DNA from: Leptospirales bacterium
GTDB taxonomy: Bacteria; Spirochaetota; Leptospiria; Leptospirales; Leptonemataceae
Direction: 5' to 3'
Assembly (NCBI GenBank): GCA_014238275.1
Contig: JABABJ010000160.1
Coordinates: 1-33,973, forward strand
DNA: 33,973 nt
Position numbers and translations under genes: made by a program. Below are positions 1-7,690 of this stretch, in pieces. The notes under the pieces are model-generated. The model searched no databases, was not told the origin of the DNA, and saw only the letters and a program-made list of their open reading frames with translations. Numbering within the stretch: position 1 is the first letter of the stretch; every line of letters begins with the position of its first letter.

Positions 1-228
1 TGTAGGGCGCGGGGAGAGCCACGAGAGGGAGGCGCGGTCATCCCTCTCGTGAAAGGGAAGCTCCGCAAAATGTGAGCAAAGACAGGGTTTCCCTGTCTTT
101 GCGTCCCTCAGTTGTGCCACGGGCGGCACAACTGAGGTCTTATCTGCGAGTGTAGGGCGCGGGGAGAGTCCAGAGAGGGGGCTGCGGTGCCCCCTCTCTG
201 GGAAGGGTGGTGCAACTGAGGATTTATA
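1..228. repeat. GC-rich structured repeat, two copies (about 1-141 and 151-228)
   Basis: Two copies begin with the same 18 bases, tgtagggcgcggggagag, at 1-18 and 151-168. After two bases each has a hairpin: 21-30 with 41-50 in copy 1, and 170-181 with 190-201 in copy 2, followed by a purine-rich g(a/g)aaggg. The stems differ in sequence but keep pairing. Both copies end in a gcaactgagg-like tail (about 128-137 and 212-221). Copy 1 carries two further perfect hairpins, 76-87/91-102 (12 bp, 3-nt loop) and 106-118/125-137 (13 bp, 6-nt loop). The block is far richer in G+C than its surroundings and has no convincing ORF. Its function is unknown; a structured RNA, a terminator array or a non-autonomous mobile repeat are all possible. 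The first copy may continue to the left of the window. Confidence 0.75.
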
Positions 229-385
229 AGAAAAAAAGTAAAAAATATTTGACACTTTTAGAGCTTGTGTTTACTTGTACATCTAGGTGTAGTTTGTTCC
301 TTTCCCATCCAATTGAATACTTACGGATAAGCGGGGATAGTAGCACAAAAATACTCGTGAGAGATGTAATAAATTTCTGAATTGT

Positions 386-841
386 ATGAGAACAAAATTT
401 TGTATTTTTTCTTCCTTTGCTCTTGGATTTTTTTGTTTTTTTCTGTCTTCTCCTATTTCTGCTGAATGGAGAAGCTATGAATCCAAAGAATCGGTTTCTC
501 ATCTCCTTCCTAGCCTTCTGGCTGGGCTGAAAAACCAAAATATTAGTTTTCAAGTAAAAAAGGTATTCAACCAAAAAAGAGAAGGGAAAGAAGGGTTTAT
601 GATACACCTCAAGCCTCGAAATACGCTTTGCAAACTTTTATTTTATCATAAAAGCAAGAAACAGAAATATTCTTTGATCCGTGTTTTTACAGAAAACTCT
701 TCTGACTCGCGTTTGCTGAGTCGTATTTTGATTGTCAAATTAGGCATGAGAGAAGCTGGAATTTATCAACAAAAAAATGAAACTTGGCCTATTTCACCAT
801 CTTCTAGGTATGAAGGAAAACAAAGTCAGGTGGAAAGATAA
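386..841 (+). CDS. small exported protein, unknown function
   Basis: The 151-residue product starts with a typical signal peptide: a basic start (MRTKF), a long hydrophobic core and a plausible signal peptidase I site after SSPISA near residue 26. The mature part is basic, rich in Lys and Ser, and mixes helix and strand with no motif I recognise. There is no good Shine-Dalgarno sequence before the ATG; the start is chosen because it gives a complete signal peptide. The gene lies 27 bp upstream of the DoxX-like gene on the same strand, so the two may be cotranscribed. The GC-rich repeat block lies upstream. I infer a periplasmic or surface location and cannot assign a function. Confidence 0.65.
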   Translation: MRTKFCIFSSFALGFFCFFLSSPISAEWRSYESKESVSHLLPSLLAGLKNQNISFQVKKVFNQKREGKEGFMIHLKPRNTLCKLLFYHKSKKQKYSLIRVFTENSSDSRLLSRILIVKLGMREAGIYQQKNETWPISPSSRYEGKQSQVER

Positions 842-868
842 TTCTAAAAAAATCGTGGGGAAGTATAT

Positions 869-1294
869 ATGATTTTTACAAAACCAACTTGGAAGCGAAT
901 TTTCTCTGTAGTGGTGATTCTGATCTTCAGTCAGACTCTCTTTTTTAAGTTTACCTCGTCTCCTGAGACAGTCCATATCTTTCATACTATTTCTGAATGG
1001 ATGAGAGGAAATTTCCTTAGTTTTCAGGCAGATTTTTTCGACGCCTATGGGGCTTATGTAACGGGAGTTGCTGAATTGATAACAGTGCTCATTCTTCTAC
1101 TCGCTTTGTTTTTTCCTTCAAGATTTCCGTGGTCTCAGAAAGTGGGAAGTTTTTTTGCATTCAATCTAATGGCAGGAGCAATTTTTTTCCATCTTGTGAC
1201 CCCTCTTGGAATTATTGTTTTGGAAGATGGTGGCCTTCTTTTTGGAATGTCTTGTATCTCTGCTATTTTTTCGCTTCTGATTTTTTTGCTATAA
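869..1294 (+). CDS. DoxX-like small integral membrane protein
   Basis: This 141-residue protein has about four hydrophobic segments (roughly residues 10-28, 62-84, 91-110 and 116-140), the usual size and topology of the DoxX/DoxX-like family. Family-like features are an early FFKF followed by a short extracytoplasmic stretch, a GVAEL segment at the start of the second helix, and AGAIFFHL in the third. Members of this broad family are inner-membrane proteins, some linked to redox or quinone processes, but many have no known role, so no reaction is assigned. A purine-rich ribosome site (ggggaag) lies about 8 bases before the ATG. It follows the small exported protein and may be cotranscribed with it. 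Confidence 0.7.
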   Translation: MIFTKPTWKRIFSVVVILIFSQTLFFKFTSSPETVHIFHTISEWMRGNFLSFQADFFDAYGAYVTGVAELITVLILLLALFFPSRFPWSQKVGSFFAFNLMAGAIFFHLVTPLGIIVLEDGGLLFGMSCISAIFSLLIFLL

Positions 1295-1338
1295 TCTCCT
1301 TAGTTACCTGCTGGCTTAGAATTGATTTTGCCCTCATC

Positions 1339-1425
1339 TGAAAAGTCAACTTTATAGCCCGTGAGGCTATCGAAACAGGATTAAGGGATGGGAAAAGTTA
1401 TAGAAAAATTACAGAGGAAAATTGA
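1339..1425 (+). pseudogene. possible transposase helix-turn-helix fragment (IS30-like), degenerate
   Basis: Between two stop codons one frame reads AREAIETGLRDGKSYRKITE. This resembles the N-terminal helix-turn-helix of IS30-family transposases, where a basic start, IE.GL..G.S and an I.EE helix are typical. The frame stops at 1423, and a plausible continuation (EEISVS) is in another frame, as expected for a decayed gene. There is no catalytic domain. The match is only about 20 residues and could be chance. The rest of 1295-1588 holds no gene apart from a short dispersed repeat at 1497-1524. Confidence 0.25.
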
Positions 1426-1496
1426 GGAAATATCTGTCTCATGACACCGATGCACAAGCCCTGACGCAAAAAGATGTGTGCAAAATGGAATGGCTG

Positions 1497-1524
1497 CTTG
1501 TCCTAATCTGAGATTGATTTAGGA
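1497..1524 (+). repeat. short dispersed repeat, copy 1
   Basis: The 16 bases cttgtcctaatctgag at 1497-1512 recur exactly at 23896-23911, and the following agattgatttag recurs with one change at 23925-23936. A third relative lies on the minus strand at 20421-20444, matching 20 of 22 bases. The ends tcctaa and ttagga are complementary, so the unit can form a small hairpin. All copies are intergenic or touch a gene end. Confidence 0.6.
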
Positions 1525-1588
1525 TGGGTTTAATAAATAAAAAATTGATTTGTCTTGACAGCTCGCAGGATATGAGAAGTATCGTAGT

Positions 1589-2425
1589 ATGTTTGATTTT
1601 TTGATTGGTAGTCCCTCCAGTCCGACAGGGAACCTGCTTACATATTCCAGAGTAGAGGGTTTGAATCCAATTCTCCCTGACGGAGAAATTATTGCTTGTA
1701 ATATCGTTGTAAGCTTCTCATCTGCACAAGATGCTCATTTCCCAGTAGTCGTTTTCCCCCCTGTTTCTATGAGAAAAAAAGAAAACTTGGACTTCCTAAT
1801 AAAGATGAACTCTGGTTATGATGTTATTCAGCTGGAAGATTTTCAGTGTCCTCCTTCAAGAGACCCAGATGATTATATTCAGGAACGACTCACAAAGCTC
1901 AATCATCTTGTATTACAATATGTGGAACTTTGTTGTGATTATATTTATTCTAAGTCTAAAGCTACGGACTCTCAGTTATGTACAACATTATTGGAACGAC
2001 AAGAAAGATCTCAAAATATCTCCTTTCATTCTTCCCTACATCCTTCTTCTTCTTCTGTAGAGCAGACAGAAAGTGCTTATCTGGATCGTTTAGAACGATA
2101 TCTCGTAGAGGCCGGAGATACCAGTGGAAATTTTTCTGGAGTAAAAAAAATCATACAGTTTATGAAGAAGAATTATCCCTGCTATGATGTACATAATTTT
2201 GCCAAAGCTATAGGACTTGACTCTAAAACAGAAGATCGAAGTAGTATTCGTGTGAAGATTGGAAGTTTGTACCTAAAAAAATTTCGTGCCATTTATAATG
2301 AACATTACGAAGAGGCAGCAGATTTACAAACAAGAATCAGGGATATGGAAAATATTATGAAAAAGAACTTAAGTCAAAACATAACAAGAGAAAGACCTTT
2401 TCCTGATAGTAATCATGAGATGTAG
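1589..2425 (+). CDS. unknown protein with C-terminal UVR-type helical motif
   Basis: The 278-residue product has no signal peptide and looks cytoplasmic. Most of it matches nothing I recognise. The C-terminal part, about residues 228-258 (KKFRAIYNEHYEEAADLQTR, then IRDMENIMKK), has the pattern of the UvrB/UvrC (UVR) motif, a short helical hairpin used for protein-protein contact in UvrB, UvrC, McsA and Clp-type proteins. An acidic, serine-rich stretch sits in the middle (about 140-165). The gene ends 8 bp before the bactofilin start, so the two are almost certainly cotranscribed, and a scaffold or adaptor role linked to the bactofilin is a reasonable guess. A TTGACA hexamer at 1555-1560 lies close upstream, without a clear -10 partner. 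Confidence 0.65.
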   Translation: MFDFLIGSPSSPTGNLLTYSRVEGLNPILPDGEIIACNIVVSFSSAQDAHFPVVVFPPVSMRKKENLDFLIKMNSGYDVIQLEDFQCPPSRDPDDYIQERLTKLNHLVLQYVELCCDYIYSKSKATDSQLCTTLLERQERSQNISFHSSLHPSSSSVEQTESAYLDRLERYLVEAGDTSGNFSGVKKIIQFMKKNYPCYDVHNFAKAIGLDSKTEDRSSIRVKIGSLYLKKFRAIYNEHYEEAADLQTRIRDMENIMKKNLSQNITRERPFPDSNHEM

Positions 2426-2433
2426 TACATTAT

Positions 2434-2823
2434 ATGGCTAGAAAGCAGAAAGAAACTTTGACCGAGATAACCGAGGGTGGGCGTGTTTCTACCATTCTTG
2501 GAACTGGGACTTTATTTGAAGGAACCCTAGAATTTAAAAAACCCCTTCAGATTAATGGTTCCTTTGTGGGAGAGATTATCAGTGATGGAGTCTTGCTTAT
2601 CAGTGAGACAGCGGATGTTAAGGCAAATATCACTGCAAAGTCTGTAATCATAGGAGGGAAAGTCACTGGTAATGTTGAAGCTACGAGTAAACTTAGCATC
2701 CTCACTACAGGAAAACTAAATGGAAACATTAGGACTGCCAAGCTTGAAATAGCAGATGGAGTAGTTTTTGACGGTAACTGTGAGATGATTACGTCTCCTA
2801 ATTCCTCTTCTCAAAAAAAATAA
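2434..2823 (+). CDS. bactofilin-family cytoskeletal protein
   Basis: The 129-residue protein has the bactofilin (DUF583) pattern: a short polar N-terminus, a central right-handed beta-helix of repeating short strands (about residues 20-118; for example FEGTLEFKKPLQINGSFVGE, then repeated V..G...G.I turns) and a short polar C-tail. Length and glycine/hydrophobic spacing fit the family. Bactofilins polymerise without nucleotide into filaments that organise cell-wall enzymes and cell shape; in spirochaetes they have been tied to helical morphology. It follows the UVR-motif gene by 8 bp and converges with hfq, whose stop is 20 bp away. No membrane helix is present, so any membrane attachment would be peripheral. 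Confidence 0.9.
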   Translation: MARKQKETLTEITEGGRVSTILGTGTLFEGTLEFKKPLQINGSFVGEIISDGVLLISETADVKANITAKSVIIGGKVTGNVEATSKLSILTTGKLNGNIRTAKLEIADGVVFDGNCEMITSPNSSSQKK

Positions 2824-2843
2824 AATTTGCTAAGGGGGTTATA

Positions 2844-3137
2844 CTAAAGCGTTCTATTTTTTCTTTCGGTTGTTTTTACAGTACTCATTGAGGTAATTGA
2901 GTGCTTATAGAGCATAATGTTCTTTTGACCTATTTGAATCAGAACTGTGTAATGATCCTGTGCGATTACTTTCCCCATAATACTCTTTTTATTCTGTAAA
3001 AAAAAGGATACATTCTTTTTCTCTTTCAGTACCTTATCAAGAAAAACCTTTTGTTCTATAGGACGCATGACAGGTTCTATTTTTTCCTCTTGTTTAGAGG
3101 GAAGAGATTCATTTGTGGTAGGTATGGACTCAGACAT
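2844..3137 (-). CDS. hfq: RNA chaperone Hfq
   Basis: Hfq forms a hexameric ring that binds small RNAs and mRNAs and promotes their pairing. The 97-residue protein has the Sm1 region at about residues 29-70 (VSFFLQNKKSIMGKVIAQDH, then YTVL) and the Sm2 signature at 74-82 (IMLYKHSIT, with the YKH triad at 77-79). The N-terminal extension of about 28 residues is longer than in E. coli and rich in Glu, Pro and Ser, while the C-tail after Sm2 is short and basic. The ATG lies inside the end of the upstream phosphatase gene, with an 8-bp overlap at 3130-3137, which suggests translational coupling. It is probably the last gene of a three-gene unit. Confidence 0.93.
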   Translation of the reverse strand: MSESIPTTNESLPSKQEEKIEPVMRPIEQKVFLDKVLKEKKNVSFFLQNKKSIMGKVIAQDHYTVLIQIGQKNIMLYKHSITSMSTVKTTERKNRTL

Positions 3138-4074
3138 AACTTTTATAACACTTCATTTGATGATTCTGAAAATAACGAAAAAAACTTTCTACTAAGTGGT
3201 TTTCTCCTGCTACGAGTCCAAAACTCTTCGTTTCATCAGAATTAAAAAGATGGTCTTGAAAGGCAAGAAGATCTTTGACAGAGTGATGAGGATGAGAGAG
3301 AATGAGAGCTGTTCCTCCAGCAATATCCCATTCCTGTTTAGGAAAGACGCTAACAATTAAATCAGCCTCACCCACAGCTAGAAGTGCTAGTTTTCGTGCA
3401 ATACTTGCTTGAGGTATACAATGAAACTCTTCTGCCGCAGGATTCAATCGCTTGTTTTTCCATTCTGTTTTACTGACAAGAATCTTTGCCTTAGAAAGCG
3501 AAATCTCTTTGCCTTGAGGAAGATGAACATCTTTTTCTTTCCAGCTTAGTCTAGGGAGGAGCTTTTCTGAAAACTCTTCCCATGATAATTCTCCTGCTTT
3601 GGTATCAATATCCTTTTCTTCTGGAAGGGAGAAAAGTGAGTCTCGAATCCCTTTTTCTTGGTTCCCGACAATTACCCTTCGTTGAGGAGGAAGAGCTACT
3701 CCTCCTAGTATAGGAAAACGATTTTTACACAGTCCCACTGAAATAGAGTACTCATGATTTCCACTAGCAAAATCACTGGTACCATCGATTGGGTCTACAA
3801 TCCAAACAGAATCCTTCCCAATTCGTTCCTTTGTATCCTTACTTTCTTCCGAAAGCCAATAGGCTTTTGGATAGATGGAGAGTAGTCTTTCTTTCAGAAT
3901 ATCATTCACTGCCAGATCGACTGAGGTGCATGGCTCATTTCCGCTTTTATAGTGAGTCTTAAAATCTCGCTTTTGATGAGAATGAGAGGCTAGCAATGAG
4001 ACATAGGCAAGAAGATCACGCAAGGAAGTGCTAAGGTCTGACTGACAAAAATCTTCTGAACTGAGAGAAGGCAT
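3130..4074 (-). CDS. inositol monophosphatase-family phosphatase (CysQ-like)
   Basis: The 314-residue protein carries the metal-binding signatures of the lithium-sensitive phosphatase superfamily: an EE pair at residues 76-77, DPIDGTSDF at 94-102 and WDIAGG near the C-terminus. The family includes inositol monophosphatase, fructose-1,6-bisphosphatase and the 3'(2'),5'-bisphosphate nucleotidase CysQ. Which substrate is used cannot be read safely from the motifs; CysQ-type pAp hydrolysis or inositol phosphate hydrolysis are the main options. It is cytoplasmic, with no signal peptide. It starts 10 bp after the upstream exported-protein gene and overlaps hfq by 8 bp, so all three are likely one operon. 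A pAp phosphatase next to hfq would fit RNA turnover, since pAp inhibits some exoribonucleases, but that is inference. Confidence 0.85.
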   Translation of the reverse strand: MPSLSSEDFCQSDLSTSLRDLLAYVSLLASHSHQKRDFKTHYKSGNEPCTSVDLAVNDILKERLLSIYPKAYWLSEESKDTKERIGKDSVWIVDPIDGTSDFASGNHEYSISVGLCKNRFPILGGVALPPQRRVIVGNQEKGIRDSLFSLPEEKDIDTKAGELSWEEFSEKLLPRLSWKEKDVHLPQGKEISLSKAKILVSKTEWKNKRLNPAAEEFHCIPQASIARKLALLAVGEADLIVSVFPKQEWDIAGGTALILSHPHHSVKDLLAFQDHLFNSDETKSFGLVAGENHLVESFFRYFQNHQMKCYKSYV

Positions 4075-4084
4075 AAATCGTTTG

Positions 4085-4522
4085 CTAGGGGGATTCGAAC
4101 GAAGGATCTTCCACTGGCATTACGACCTTAATGTACTTGGGTCGCTGAAGATAGGTTTCTGGGTTGAACTCAAACTCTACTCTTACAAAGAAATTCTGAA
4201 ACTTTATATAATACACCTTTGGTGAAGTAGGGCTTTCATAGTCTACATTTGCTATAGAAAGATTTCTATAATATTCTTCTCTTTTCTGGTAGAATCTGGT
4301 GTTGATGATATTCTTAATTGCAGCAATGAGATTCAGCTCAAGAATCTTTTGACGGTATTTGGGGGTTTGACGAAAACTTTTATTTTTTTGGATCTGTTCT
4401 TGAAATTCTAAGGTGACACCTTGCTTACGATCTGCTGATAGGGGAGCTACAATCAATAACAGAAAGGAGAACAAAAATAAACCCATACGAATTATGTATA
4501 CAAAATAGTTCTTAATACTCAT
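4085..4522 (-). CDS. small exported or membrane-anchored protein, unknown
   Basis: From the ATG at 4522 the product has 145 residues and an N-terminal hydrophobic segment (about residues 10-30, MGLFLFSFLLLIVAPLSA) that looks like a signal peptide with cleavage after PLSA. A TTG at 4555 would add 11 residues, but ATG 4522 gives a normal signal sequence. The rest is basic, with KILELNLIAAIKNIINTRFY and a C-terminal strand-rich part (KVYYIKFQNFFVRVEFEF). The hydrophobic N-terminus, helical middle and beta C-terminus recall FliL-type proteins in layout only, with no real signature. It is the first gene of a probable operon with the phosphatase and hfq. Confidence 0.6.
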   Translation of the reverse strand: MSIKNYFVYIIRMGLFLFSFLLLIVAPLSADRKQGVTLEFQEQIQKNKSFRQTPKYRQKILELNLIAAIKNIINTRFYQKREEYYRNLSIANVDYESPTSPKVYYIKFQNFFVRVEFEFNPETYLQRPKYIKVVMPVEDPSFESP

Positions 4523-4631
4523 CTCAAAGACTAAACAAACGCCATCCTTATACAAGGACGGTATTTGTCATTCCTAAATTAAGTCCTCAAGCATTCTTTT
4601 TGAACAATCTAGTTCGCTAAAAAATGGATAG

Positions 4632-4653
4632 CTCATTTGGGGGGGGAAATGAG
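4632..4653. repeat. G8 homopolymer inside a short hairpin, intergenic
   Basis: Eight G residues (4639-4646) sit between complementary arms ctcattt (4632-4638) and aaatgag (4647-4653). The site lies between the divergent genes ending at 4522 and starting at 4766. In an AT-rich genome such a tract stands out, and tracts like this can change length by slipped-strand mispairing and alter promoter spacing. Confidence 0.7.
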
Positions 4654-4765
4654 TAAATTCAAAGATTTTTCTCATAGTTTTGCCTGATTTGTTAGAAAAA
4701 GCTTGTCGAGAAAGGCCTATTGCAAAGACTTAGCATATTATGAAGTTAAGAAGGGGTATATCCTA

Positions 4766-5110
4766 ATGCTGTCTAAGAAAAAATCCAAGAAAAAATCTCA
4801 AAAGAAATCCTCCGTGAAAAGAGCTCCCAAAGCAGTGGATCATCGTTTAGCAAATATGCCCAAGAATCTAGCTTCTTTCTATAAGGTTATGGCAAAGCAT
4901 TCGGAAGATATCATTGATCGTGAGATATGCCTAAAACTGCGTCAGTTGACTGAAACCCTTGAAAATGATATTTCTGCTCCATTCGTAAGCCGAATGAAGC
5001 AGGGTAAATTAGCAGAATCAGAGATTTCTCTTCTCCCTGAATCACTCATACCTTTTTATCGTCATTATCAGTTTATGCTAAGGAGAGGGTATAACAAGAG
5101 TCACGAATAG
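4766..5110 (+). CDS. lysine-rich small protein, unknown function
   Basis: The 114-residue product starts with a strongly basic, lysine-rich tail ([16 protein letters not shown]), followed by a helical domain with [20 protein letters not shown] and [22 protein letters not shown] 4766 is preferred over the TTG at 4703 because aagaaggggtat provides a ribosome site about 8-10 bases upstream and the extra 21 residues look like non-coding translation. The basic tail suggests nucleic-acid or ribosome binding, but no family is recognised. Its 3' end overlaps the convergent sucD gene by 10 bp (5101-5110). The G8 tract lies about 120 bp upstream. Confidence 0.6.
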   Translation: MLSKKKSKKKSQKKSSVKRAPKAVDHRLANMPKNLASFYKVMAKHSEDIIDREICLKLRQLTETLENDISAPFVSRMKQGKLAESEISLLPESLIPFYRHYQFMLRRGYNKSHE

Positions 5111-5979
5111 GATAAAGCCTCTTTCATTTTTTGTCCTATTTCTGCTGGCGATAGAGCAATATGGAACCCTGCCTTACGCATGGCCTGAATCTTAGATTCA
5201 GAGGTTCCCTTTCCCCCTGATACGATTGCTCCTGCATGTCCCATTCTTCTGCCAGGAGGGGCAGTCTGACCCGCGATGAAACCAACAATAGGCTTTCTGC
5301 AGTTTTTTCGAGCCCACTCGGAGGCTTCTTCTTCATGAGTCCCTCCTATTTCACCAATCATCACGATACCGTCCGTGCCAGGGTCTTCATTCAAAAGGCT
5401 AAGAGCATCTCGATGAGTTGTCCCGATGACAGGATCTCCTCCAATTCCTATACACGTACTCTGTCCAAGTCCAACGTCACAAAGCTGGCTTACTGCCTCA
5501 TATGTCAAAGTACCAGATCGGGAGATAACACCAATGTTTCCTCTCTTATGAATGAATCCGGGCATAATTCCAATTTTAGCTTTACCTGGGCTAATGATAC
5601 CAGGGCAATTTGGACCAATGAGACGAGTTTGACTTCCCTTGAGAACGCTCCACACTTTCGCCATATCCATAGCAGGGATTCCTTCTGTAATGCAGACACA
5701 CAAAGGAATTTTCGTAGATACTGCCTCTAAAATAGCATCAGCAGCAAAGGCAGGGGGAACAAAAATCACACAGGCGTTTGCTGCCTCTTTCTCAATAGCC
5801 TCCATGAGGGTATGAAAGATAGGAATCCTCTGCTCGCTTTGCTGTCCCCCTTTGTGAGGAGTGATCCCTGCTACGATCTTTGTCCCATATTCTATCATTG
5901 CAGATGTGTGAAAGCTTCCTTCTTTGCCTGTGATCCCCTGTACGGCAACCCGTGTATGTCTATCTATCAGAACTGACAT
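5101..5979 (-). CDS. sucD: succinyl-CoA synthetase alpha subunit
   Basis: The alpha subunit of succinyl-CoA ligase (ADP- or GDP-forming) binds CoA and carries the phosphohistidine used to pass phosphate between succinyl phosphate and the nucleotide in the TCA cycle. The 292-residue length is normal. The N-terminal CoA-binding Rossmann fold shows [13 protein letters not shown] (about 13-25). The ligase part has [14 protein letters not shown] (120-133), [10 protein letters not shown] (152-161) and the catalytic-loop signature [14 protein letters not shown], with His248 equivalent to the phosphorylated histidine. It lies 91 bp downstream of sucC on the same strand, the usual sucC-sucD order. The intergenic stretch 5980-6070 is AT-rich and shows nothing obvious. 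Confidence 0.97.
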   Translation of the reverse strand: MSVLIDRHTRVAVQGITGKEGSFHTSAMIEYGTKIVAGITPHKGGQQSEQRIPIFHTLMEAIEKEAANACVIFVPPAFAADAILEAVSTKIPLCVCITEGIPAMDMAKVWSVLKGSQTRLIGPNCPGIISPGKAKIGIMPGFIHKRGNIGVISRSGTLTYEAVSQLCDVGLGQSTCIGIGGDPVIGTTHRDALSLLNEDPGTDGIVMIGEIGGTHEEEASEWARKNCRKPIVGFIAGQTAPPGRRMGHAGAIVSGGKGTSESKIQAMRKAGFHIALSPAEIGQKMKEALSYS

Positions 5980-6070
5980 ATTTTTTGCCCTTTGCTTTCG
6001 ATAATTTGTTCATTACTATGATTCATCATTTCTTACCATTTCTCCATATCATTTATTTATCCGATATCTA

Positions 6071-7288
6071 TCAAATTCCCGCAGATACCGCTTGAGCTGC
6101 TTTTTCTGCTCCTTCCTGAAGGGTACGTGCTACTGTAAGTTTCAGTCCAGATTCAGCAAGGATCTTGGCTGCTTTTTCTGCATTGGTTCCTTGAAGCCTT
6201 ACAATAAGAGGAATCTTGATTTCCACCTGACTGGCTGCCTCTACAATTCCTCCAGCAACTCTATCGCATTGGACAATTCCTCCAAAAATATTGACAAAAA
6301 TTGCTTTCACATTTGGATCTCCAAGTATGATTCGAAATCCGTTAGAAACTGTCTCTACATTTGCTCCTCCTCCGACATCTAGGAAGTTAGCAGGAGAAGC
6401 TCCCGCTAATTTTACTATATCCATGGTTGCCATAGCAAGACCTGCACCGTTTACCATACAGCCAACATTGCCCTCAAGACGAATGTAATTGAGGTTATAC
6501 TCAGAAGCCTTGAGCTCCAGAGGATCCTCTTCAAAAGGATCTCGCATCTCTGCGGATTGTGGATGACGAAAAAGAGAGTTATCATCTATATCTATTTTGC
6601 AGTCTAGGGCTACAAGCTCATTGGATCTGTCTAGCACAAGGGGATTGATCTCCAAAAGAGAGGCATCTTCCTGTTGATAGCAATTCCATATAGCCTGTAA
6701 AAATCGAGTTCCTTGCTGGAAGCTTTCCTTGTCCAATCCTAATGCAAAAAGAATACGGCGAGCCTGCCATGGCTGAAGACCTATACTAGGCTCTATAGGG
6801 AGTCTTAGGATTTTTTCAGGGGATTTGACAGCTGTCTCTTCAATATCCATACCACCTTCTGTAGAAATCATAAAAATCGGTTTGTGCAAAGAGCGATCCA
6901 AAAGAAGGCTTAGATAAAACTCTTTTTGTATTTCTGCTCCTTTTTCCATATAGATCTTTCTAACTTGCTTTGTAGAAGAACCCGTTTGGATAGTTTGGAG
7001 CCAGCCACCGAGCATTTTTTTGGCTAGCTCAGTTGCTTCTTCGCGGCTCTTTGCCAACTGTACTCCTCCTTCTATAATCTTGGAGGAGCTGGATGGATCC
7101 TCTCCGTCATAGATTGTACCCTTTCCTCGCCCCCCAGCATGAATCTGGGCCTTCAGAACAACTATTTTGGAATCCAATCGCTCATAGGAGGAAGAGGCTT
7201 CTTGAAACTCAGATATCACAACTCCCTCAGGAAGCTTAACACCATACTTTCTTAGTATGGACTTAGATTGGTATTCATGAATTTTCAT
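6071..7288 (-). CDS. sucC: succinyl-CoA synthetase beta subunit
   Basis: The beta subunit supplies the ATP-grasp nucleotide site and succinate-binding part of succinyl-CoA ligase. The 405-residue protein begins with the family start [20 protein letters not shown]. It has the glycine-rich [12 protein letters not shown] (about 46-57), a [15 protein letters not shown] segment, EINPLVL (the metal-binding E.NPL motif) and the C-terminal CoA-ligase domain with [18 protein letters not shown] and [18 protein letters not shown]. The sequence is full length. No clear Shine-Dalgarno is seen before the ATG. It heads the sucC-sucD pair and is divergent from rpsU, with 144 bp between them. Confidence 0.97.
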   Translation of the reverse strand: MKIHEYQSKSILRKYGVKLPEGVVISEFQEASSSYERLDSKIVVLKAQIHAGGRGKGTIYDGEDPSSSSKIIEGGVQLAKSREEATELAKKMLGGWLQTIQTGSSTKQVRKIYMEKGAEIQKEFYLSLLLDRSLHKPIFMISTEGGMDIEETAVKSPEKILRLPIEPSIGLQPWQARRILFALGLDKESFQQGTRFLQAIWNCYQQEDASLLEINPLVLDRSNELVALDCKIDIDDNSLFRHPQSAEMRDPFEEDPLELKASEYNLNYIRLEGNVGCMVNGAGLAMATMDIVKLAGASPANFLDVGGGANVETVSNGFRIILGDPNVKAIFVNIFGGIVQCDRVAGGIVEAASQVEIKIPLIVRLQGTNAEKAAKILAESGLKLTVARTLQEGAEKAAQAVSAGI

Positions 7289-7432
7289 AAAACTAGCATT
7301 GCGACCATCGTCTAAAGTAGGTTCAAAGAAGGAAAGTATTTTTTTAAGTTATTTTGTGAAACCTGCCAAGCATTTGCAAAAGTAAATGGAAAAAATTATT
7401 GACAGAAAAAGGACTTAAAAAAGAGTGTCCTC

Positions 7433-7642
7433 ATGGTTGAGGTTTCTTTACGAGAGAATGAGACGATAGAGTCTGCTCTAAGGCGTTTCAAACGGGAATG
7501 TATTAATGCAGGAATCCATTCGGAAATCAAGCGGCGTGAGTTTTATGAAAAGCCTTCTCAAAAGAGAAAGAGAAAGGAAGAAGTTGCCGCTCGGAAACGT
7601 CAGAAGAGAATCATATTGGGCCGTCGTAGAAGGACGGTCTAA
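7433..7642 (+). CDS. rpsU: 30S ribosomal protein S21
   Basis: The 69-residue product is the normal length for bS21 and shows the family pattern: an N-terminal [20 protein letters not shown], then [20 protein letters not shown], and a very basic C-tail of Lys/Arg repeats (about 45-69). S21 binds the small subunit near the anti-Shine-Dalgarno region and helps initiation. It stands alone between divergent sucC and convergent dapF. In many bacteria rpsU sits with dnaG and rpoD; that arrangement is absent here, as is common outside proteobacteria. A short hairpin followed by T4 (7641-7659) directly after the stop may terminate it. Confidence 0.95.
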   Translation: MVEVSLRENETIESALRRFKRECINAGIHSEIKRREFYEKPSQKRKRKEEVAARKRQKRIILGRRRRTV

Positions 7643-7659
7643 GCACCGCTAGGTGTTTT
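7641..7659 (+). terminator. possible intrinsic terminator after rpsU
   Basis: aagcacc (7641-7647) can pair with ggtgttt (7652-7658), including one G-T wobble, around the loop gcta. The 3' arm runs into a T4 stretch. The stem is short and only moderately strong, and it begins inside the rpsU stop codon. Position and form fit a weak Rho-independent terminator. Confidence 0.4.
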
Positions 7660-7690
7660 GTTCTTACTCAGCAATCAAGGAAAATATCCT

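Noticed and set aside
1-228. CRISPR array
   Set aside because: Only two copies with a structured unit and unequal spacing, no regular spacers and no cas genes.
1655-1690. gtttgaatcc sequence resembling a tRNA T-loop
   Set aside because: It lies inside the UVR-motif gene, encodes EGLNPILPDGE, and has no cloverleaf partner sequences.
4085-4110. GATTCGAAC-like sequence resembling a tRNA T-arm
   Set aside because: On the minus strand it is the in-frame 3' end of a coding sequence (DPSFESP and stop). No anticodon or acceptor stem can be built around it.
5236-5730. 164-codon ORF on the plus strand opposite sucD
   Set aside because: It is fully antisense to a well-supported conserved gene; its product has no recognisable features.
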